Shown here piece after piece: positions 59,541 to 64,000 of a DNA stretch of 64,000 nt. The stretch's first letter is position 1. Every line of letters begins with the position of its first letter. A program made the position numbers and the translations under genes. The notes beneath the pieces were generated by a model. That model was not told the origin of the DNA, did not search any database, and saw nothing but the letters and a program-made list of their open reading frames with translations. Source of the stretch: Akkermansia sp. (GTDB lineage Bacteria > Verrucomicrobiota > Verrucomicrobiia > Verrucomicrobiales > Akkermansiaceae). The stretch is from NCBI GenBank assembly GCA_017399165.1, contig JAFQEF010000108.1:1-64000 (forward strand), read 5' to 3'.

Positions 59541-61244
59541 GTTTTCGGCAGGAGCGGGGGCGGCGGGTGCCTCCGGGGCCTCGAACACCTTGGCCAGCAC
59601 CTGCCAGGAGAGGGCGCAGAGCTTGCAGCAGTCCCCCAGGTGGTCGCCTGCCACGGGTTTCCAGGTGGGGAGGCGGGCGCCGCCGCGCTTGCCCAGCTCC
59701 TGCCCGGCGAGACCGCGCATGAGGGTCTCATCCGCATCGCGCGGCACGTGGAAGGGGGCGCCGCGACCGTGCGCGATGCGCTCGCCGTAGAGAGCCGTCT
59801 TGGCCTGGTGGTCCGAGTAGATAGTGAGCACGAGATTGGGGTGCGTGAGGATCTCCCGCTCGCTGTAAGTGCCGAAACGCGCCTCGCTGCCCTTGGTAGG
59901 CCACAGGAGGCCGCCGGAGCGGGCACAGGTGTCGTACACGGCGCCGGTGGCATAGCCGGAATCCACATAGCCCATGGTGATGCTTTTGCCCTGGTAGGTG
60001 AGGGAGGCGGCGTGCGCGGCGATTTCCTCGATGGTGAGCAGGCTGCCCCAGTCGATAACCCACTGCTCGCCGCCCGCGCCAATGGCGCAGACGCACCACC
60101 ACTGCTCCCCCTGGTGGCAGTCGTACGCCACGGCGAGGTAGTGGTAGTGCGGCGGGAGCTCCCCGCGTGCGTAGTCCGGGCAGCGGAGGCTCTCCACGGA
60201 TTCTTCGCGTACGCGGACGCTGTACACGGTGAAGGGGGCGGCCATGTAGCTGTTTGTGAAGTCCTGAAGGGCATAGGCGCCCTCTGCTGAGCGGGCGGCC
60301 TCCACAAACTTGGCTGCCACGTCCCCCCACGGCATGAAGCGGCTGTAAAGGGCATTCAGATGGTAGCCCCGGCGGCGAGAGTCCGCAGCGGTGTTTTGCG
60401 GCACCCAACGGCCGGCGGCTATCATGCCCGCCTTGTCGCGCTCCCACAGCTCCGCCTCGCAGTGCGGGCAGATATAGCGGGTGGTGCGCCGCACGGTATC
60501 GAGGGCCACTTTGTCGCCGTTTTCCGGGTGATCCCACACGAGGGCGCCGCGCCCGAATTTGAGCTCGAACTCGCCGCCGCAATGCGGGCAGACAACGAAG
60601 TAGTGCCGCTGATCCGTGGCGAGGAAGCGCTGCCAGAAGGGGTGCTCCTCTGTGGACGGGGTGCTGGTAGTGATGACTTTTTTGCGCAGGAAGGTATTGG
60701 TGCGGGCATCGATAAGCTGATCCGGCGCGGCTTCTGTTTTGACAAGATGGAGGTATTTGGAGGCCTCATCCATGACGACAAAAGCAATAGGGCGGCTGGA
60801 GAGCTCGCCGGGGCTGTTCACGCCCACGAAGGCGAGGTTGCTGTCCCGAAACTGGAAATTGAGGGTTCCCAGATTTTCCCGAGGCACGCCGCCGATGAGC
60901 CACGGATTCGCCTCCAGGAAGGGGCGGAAGCGCTCTTTGACGAAGGTGCGGGCAAGGTCTTTCGTGGGGAGTGCCCACAGGGCGGGCGAGGGCTCGAACG
61001 CCCGCATGTATGCGAATGCCACGAAATCAAAGGTAGTCTTGGCCACCTGTGCACCAAAGCACAGGGAGAGGTGTGTGACGCTGTCATCGCGCAGCAGCTC
61101 CAGCGGCTCGCGCAGGTATTCCTGCCCTTTGAACGAGAGGGCACCGGGGGCATTGGGGGAGGTTTTTACCGGCAGCTGGAGGGTGGACTGTGCCCAATCC
61201 CACACAGACGGCTTTACCTTGTACAGCAGGCGATTCAGAAACAT
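59520..61244 (-). CDS. terL: Terminase large subunit of prophage B
   Basis: 574 residues, GpA type. ATPase part: LCFGAQVAKT (Walker A variant), WALPTKDLARTF, FVVMDEASKY (Walker B). Zinc ribbon CPHCGGEF and CPHCEAEL. Nuclease part: LAVAYDCHQGEQ and YVDSGYATGA. It is uninterrupted where the prophage A enzyme has TAG. Overlaps terS by ten bases. Confidence 0.9.
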   Translation of the reverse strand: MFLNRLLYKVKPSVWDWAQSTLQLPVKTSPNAPGALSFKGQEYLREPLELLRDDSVTHLSLCFGAQVAKTTFDFVAFAYMRAFEPSPALWALPTKDLARTFVKERFRPFLEANPWLIGGVPRENLGTLNFQFRDSNLAFVGVNSPGELSSRPIAFVVMDEASKYLHLVKTEAAPDQLIDARTNTFLRKKVITTSTPSTEEHPFWQRFLATDQRHYFVVCPHCGGEFELKFGRGALVWDHPENGDKVALDTVRRTTRYICPHCEAELWERDKAGMIAAGRWVPQNTAADSRRRGYHLNALYSRFMPWGDVAAKFVEAARSAEGAYALQDFTNSYMAAPFTVYSVRVREESVESLRCPDYARGELPPHYHYLAVAYDCHQGEQWWCVCAIGAGGEQWVIDWGSLLTIEEIAAHAASLTYQGKSITMGYVDSGYATGAVYDTCARSGGLLWPTKGSEARFGTYSEREILTHPNLVLTIYSDHQAKTALYGERIAHGRGAPFHVPRDADETLMRGLAGQELGKRGGARLPTWKPVAGDHLGDCCKLCALSWQVLAKVFEAPEAPAAPAPAENPTTLAQ

Positions 61245-61825
61245 GGCAGGACGCGGTTGATGCTTTCATTCAGGTGCTCTATACCGGCATTCCACTCCGG
61301 CATAACGGACTCGAACGCAGCGAAGAAGGATTGCCGGGCGTCATCGTTTTTCATGGCCGCGCCGATTTTGTCCTTCAGCCCCACAAACAGCACCCCCAGC
61401 GGCTCAAGCGCGCCTTGCAGGCTCATAACCGTCTCATACGGCACCAGCAGCCCGCGCCGCGCCCGGATGTCATCCTCCGCTTTTTGGGCGGCGAGGTACC
61501 TATCCATAGCCGCCACGGTGGCGCGCTCGTACTTGCCCAGGGTGTCCGCGCCCGCCCCGTGCCCCGCGGCTTTGTCGTAGGCGTGGCTCAGCGCTTGCCA
61601 TTGCCGCCAGGCGGCGTCCTTCAGCGCGGCCGCACGACCTAAGTCATCCCCCGCCGCCACCGGAGCACACGCAGACGGCACCGGAGCCACCGGCTGCCCG
61701 GCGATAAACTCCTTCCACGTGTCCACCCCTTTGTCCCGGTGCATGCGCGCACTGCGCACCGTCAGCCCCATTTTCGCGGCGTACTTATCCAGCAGCACAC
61801 CCATCTCTGTCTTTTTATTTCCCAT
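61235..61825 (-). CDS. terS: Terminase small subunit of prophage B
   Basis: 196 residues. Starts with a helix-turn-helix (YAAKMGLTVRSARMHRDKGV), then helical regions (residues 60-190). Nu1-like position and size. It would recognise the packaging site, possibly in the C-rich stretch next to it. Confidence 0.75.
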   Translation of the reverse strand: MGNKKTEMGVLLDKYAAKMGLTVRSARMHRDKGVDTWKEFIAGQPVAPVPSACAPVAAGDDLGRAAALKDAAWRQWQALSHAYDKAAGHGAGADTLGKYERATVAAMDRYLAAQKAEDDIRARRGLLVPYETVMSLQGALEPLGVLFVGLKDKIGAAMKNDDARQSFFAAFESVMPEWNAGIEHLNESINRVLPCF

Positions 61826-61853
61826 TTCACCCTATTAGCGGAAACATTGTCGG
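61826..61853 (-). promoter_or_regulatory. Prophage B late motif, copy 4
   Basis: CCGACAATGTT, then TAATAGGGTGAA before the terS ATG (minus strand). Confidence 0.55.
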
Positions 61854-62357
61854 AAAACGCGCACACCGCCCCCGCGCCCCGTGTTTCGGAATGGCTCCGG
61901 CTCCCCTTGCCAGACCCACGAACGCCACTCCACCGGCCGCACTCCACCCGCCGGCTTCCCCGTTCCCGCTTCCCATTTCACACAATCCGCCCCCCGCCAA
62001 ACCTCCATCCACCCCTCACCCCACCCACAAGCCTCTCCACCACCCCTCTCCACCTCCCCCACACCACGCGCCCCCTCTCGCATCACCCCGCCCCCTCACC
62101 GCCCCCCTCTCTCCGCTCCCCACCTGCCTCACCCCCCCCACTCCCAATCCCGGAAATCCCATTTTCTTTTTTTTCCGCCATCCCCCCCGCCATGTTTTCA
62201 TCGGAACGCGAACCTCGGGGGAGCCACCTCTGTAAGAAGACTCCCTTCCCCCGGGGGGGAGCGCACGCGCTCACGGGCGCCTGAAGCGCGCCCGCGCTAT
62301 GCGCGTGAAAGAATGGACCTTTAATACCATACTTGCAAGCCCGCCCCACAACTCCAC
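61854..62357. other. Non-coding C-rich stretch between terS and integrase
   Basis: No gene is supported. From about 62000 to 62200 the + strand is almost free of G and full of CCC and CCCC runs, so the minus strand could form G-quadruplexes. Position beside terS suits a cos/pac site. Confidence 0.5.
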
Positions 62358-63548
62358 CTAGGGCGCGGGTGCGGGAGCAGAAGCCACCGCCACCGCAAGC
62401 GCCCTGCCAACCGCCTCCCGCTGCTGCTGCGTAGCCGTGAAATACCCCCTCTCCACCGCCTCCGAATCATGCCCCACCGCATCGCGCACCACATCCGCCG
62501 TGAAAGCCCCGTCAGCCCGCAAACACGACACCACAGCATGGCGAATGGAGTGGAAGCTTTTCTGACTCACCGAATGCCTCCGGCCGTCCCTCTTGGCAGC
62601 CACCGGCGGCAAAATCCCCAATCCTCGCAGCAGAGCCGTAAACTGCGTGCTCACATACCCCTGACATGTCCCCAAATAATAATGAGCCATCAGCGGGAAC
62701 ACATATTCCTCGCCCCCCTCACGTTGAGAAAACAGCCTACTCAAGCGCTTGCGCAGCGGCTCCACCACCGGGATATATCTATCTTTGCCCGTTTTTTTCT
62801 CGCGCAAATAAATATAGCCCTCCCTCCAATTCACCGCATCCCATCGCAGCAAACACACATCACTCAACCGCAGCCCAAACGCATACCAACTCACCGCCAC
62901 CATATCCGCCCAGGGAGCGGGCAACTCCTTCATCAGGCGCCGAATCTCCTCCAGCGTAAACGGCAGCCGCCTGCGCGCCATCGGCTCCTCCGGCTGCACC
63001 TCCCGCGCCAACTTCGTAGCCGACACCACCGCCCACGGATTACGCTCCACCAACCCCAACACCTTGATAGCCCTATTCCACGCCGCCGACAAATACACCC
63101 TGTACCCCTCCGCCGTCCCCCGGCTCACCTCCCGGAGCAGCCCCCGCAAAAACTGCTCCGCAATCTCCACCGACACCGAATCGAGCGGCGCCTCCGCCGC
63201 CGGCCCCAAAAACTCCAGCAACCTCCGGAACGCGCGGCGCCGACTCGCCTCCGCCTTCACGCCCGCGCACACCGGTACACTGTCAAAAAACTCCCGCACC
63301 GTAGGCAACTGCGCCGCCGCGCCCATCGCCACCGCCGCCGCGCGCACCGCCGCGAGAGCCCGCACGCAAGGCGTATCCCCCTTAGCCGCGGCCTCCATCA
63401 TATTAGCCGTCTGCCGTGCGAGCTGCTCCGCCTTAGCGGCACTCATCCCCGGCTCCTTCACGCGGATGCCTGTCGACTTCTTCACCGTCTGCCCGGCCTG
63501 CTTCCAGCAAGCCACCCACGAATTACCTCTTTTCGTAACACTAGCCAT
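62358..63548 (-). CDS. int: Tyrosine integrase of prophage B
   Basis: 396 residues. Catalytic residues: YAFGLRLSDVCLLRWD (Arg), HSIRHAVVSCLRADG (His-x-x-Arg), GHDSEAVERGYFT (His and Tyr nucleophile). The N-terminal part (KRGNSWVACWKQAGQTVKK) is an AP2-like arm-binding domain. It lies beside the tRNA-Ala gene with its start facing arm-type repeats, the usual layout for tRNA-integrating phages. Stop is TAG. Confidence 0.9.
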   Translation of the reverse strand: MASVTKRGNSWVACWKQAGQTVKKSTGIRVKEPGMSAAKAEQLARQTANMMEAAAKGDTPCVRALAAVRAAAVAMGAAAQLPTVREFFDSVPVCAGVKAEASRRRAFRRLLEFLGPAAEAPLDSVSVEIAEQFLRGLLREVSRGTAEGYRVYLSAAWNRAIKVLGLVERNPWAVVSATKLAREVQPEEPMARRRLPFTLEEIRRLMKELPAPWADMVAVSWYAFGLRLSDVCLLRWDAVNWREGYIYLREKKTGKDRYIPVVEPLRKRLSRLFSQREGGEEYVFPLMAHYYLGTCQGYVSTQFTALLRGLGILPPVAAKRDGRRHSVSQKSFHSIRHAVVSCLRADGAFTADVVRDAVGHDSEAVERGYFTATQQQREAVGRALAVAVASAPAPAP

Positions 63549-63578
63549 GTTAGTTTTGCTTTAGATTTATCTAACTTT

Positions 63579-63629
63579 GTACACCCTCGGCAAAAATGTA
63601 CACCCTATGTACACCCGGAATGTACCCCC
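63579..63629. promoter_or_regulatory. Arm-type integrase sites, right end of prophage B
   Basis: GTACACCC at 63579, 63598 and 63609 and the variant GTACCCCC at 63622, just upstream of the integrase start. One more copy is at the left end (31331). Confidence 0.6.
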
Positions 63630-63668
63630 ACGCTACCACACGGCTATATACGCCTGCAAGCAAAAAAG

Positions 63669-63704
63669 ACCGCCCGTCAAGGCCTTGCGTACCTTAACGG
63701 GCGG
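63669..63704. terminator. Terminator between integrase region and tRNA
   Basis: CCGCCCGT and ACGGGCGG pair; A residues flank one side, and T residues follow later on the other, so it may be bidirectional. Confidence 0.7.
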
Positions 63705-63721
63705 AAAAATACAGTTTTTTT

Positions 63722-63732
63722 AGTGGAGCATA
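63722..63732. repeat. Predicted attR core of prophage B
   Basis: AGTGGAGCATA, overlapping the 3' end of tRNA-Ala; matches 31265-31275. Confidence 0.6.
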
Positions 63733-63796
63733 GGGGATTCGAACCCCTGACCTGTTGCGTGCGATGCAACCGCTCTACCAACTGAGCTAATGCCCC
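63724..63796 (-). tRNA. tRNA-Ala, anticodon CGC
   Basis: 73 nt fold fully: acceptor GGGGCAT/ATGCTCC, D arm with AGCTCAGTTGGTAGAGC, anticodon stem GTTGC/GCAAC with loop ATCGCAC (anticodon CGC), T arm AGGGGTTCGAATCCCCT, discriminator A. CCA is not encoded. Confidence 0.93.
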
Positions 63797-63821
63797 GGAT
63801 ATGAGTTGAATCACGGGGGCG

Positions 63822-63850
63822 ATTATACACGTGGTGATGGGGCTTGGCAA
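63822..63850 (-). promoter_or_regulatory. tRNA-Ala promoter
   Basis: TTGCCA, 17 bp, TATAAT on the minus strand, about 26 bp before the tRNA. The remaining 63851-64000 holds no gene I can support; a TTGACA at 63979 may be a promoter cut by the window edge. Confidence 0.7.
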
Positions 63851-64000
63851 GCACAATGTGCGTGAGGTGACAGAAAAAACGCGGTAGCAGTTTATTTTTC
63901 GCGTGGAGGCAAGTCGGGGTGAGAAGGCACAGAGGGAGGAGAGGTTGTTTTCTTATGGCGCAAAACAACACTTTGGTCTTGACAATTCGGCTACTTAGTG

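Noticed and set aside
63720-63971. Minus-strand frame over the tRNA gene
   Set aside because: Overlaps a fully folded tRNA and its promoter; no family features.

Overview
The window is bacterial chromosome carrying two prophages back to back. Promoters are of the sigma70 type (TTGACA, 17 bp, TATAAT), and host-like genes are of moderate GC. This argues against Bacteroidota, whose promoters look different. A gut Verrucomicrobiota such as Akkermansia is my best guess, but the sequence does not prove it.

Layout. 1-3089: end of a type III restriction-modification locus (Mod tail, complete Res). 3090-29257: prophage A, about 26 kb, very AT-rich, all genes on the + strand, bounded by a 15-bp direct repeat. 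29258-31264: chromosomal strip with a class A beta-lactamase, a lipoprotein and repeat-bearing intergenic DNA. 31265-63732: prophage B, about 32 kb, very GC-rich, inserted at the 3' end of a tRNA-Ala(CGC) gene. Its order is: left end with a small toxin-antitoxin-like RNA locus, hicAB, repressor, rightward replication genes, then a leftward morphogenesis block and an integrase next to the tRNA. 63797-64000: chromosome.

Main result 1. Prophage A appears to read TAG as an amino acid. At least ten genes (terminase large subunit, tape measure, fibre, connectors, tail proteins, HNH proteins) are cut by one or two in-frame TAG codons. In each case the same frame continues into conserved sequence and ends at TAA or TGA. 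No gene is cut by TAA, TGA or a frameshift. The integrase, needed while the host code rules, has no internal TAG and ends in TAG. Prophage B is a distant sister phage: about twenty of its proteins match prophage A proteins, its copies have no internal TAG, and it uses TAG as a normal stop. I could not find a suppressor tRNA.

Main result 2. Prophage B carries three loci that each look like a type I toxin-antitoxin system: a 24-33 residue hydrophobic peptide gene with its own promoter and terminator, followed in the same direction by one to three separate small RNA units. Each unit has a 17-bp-spaced promoter and a terminator. The small RNAs carry stretches antisense to the ribosome-binding site and/or start codon of the peptide mRNA.

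Main result 3. Prophage A has about fifteen copies of CTAAATAA(T/A) placed 12-19 nt before start codons, several directly behind a terminator. Prophage B has a different motif in the same position before four late genes. Together with hicA, the repressor and the beta-lactamase gene this predicts leaderless or nearly leaderless mRNAs.

All similarity statements come from reading the translations by eye. No database or alignment tool was used.
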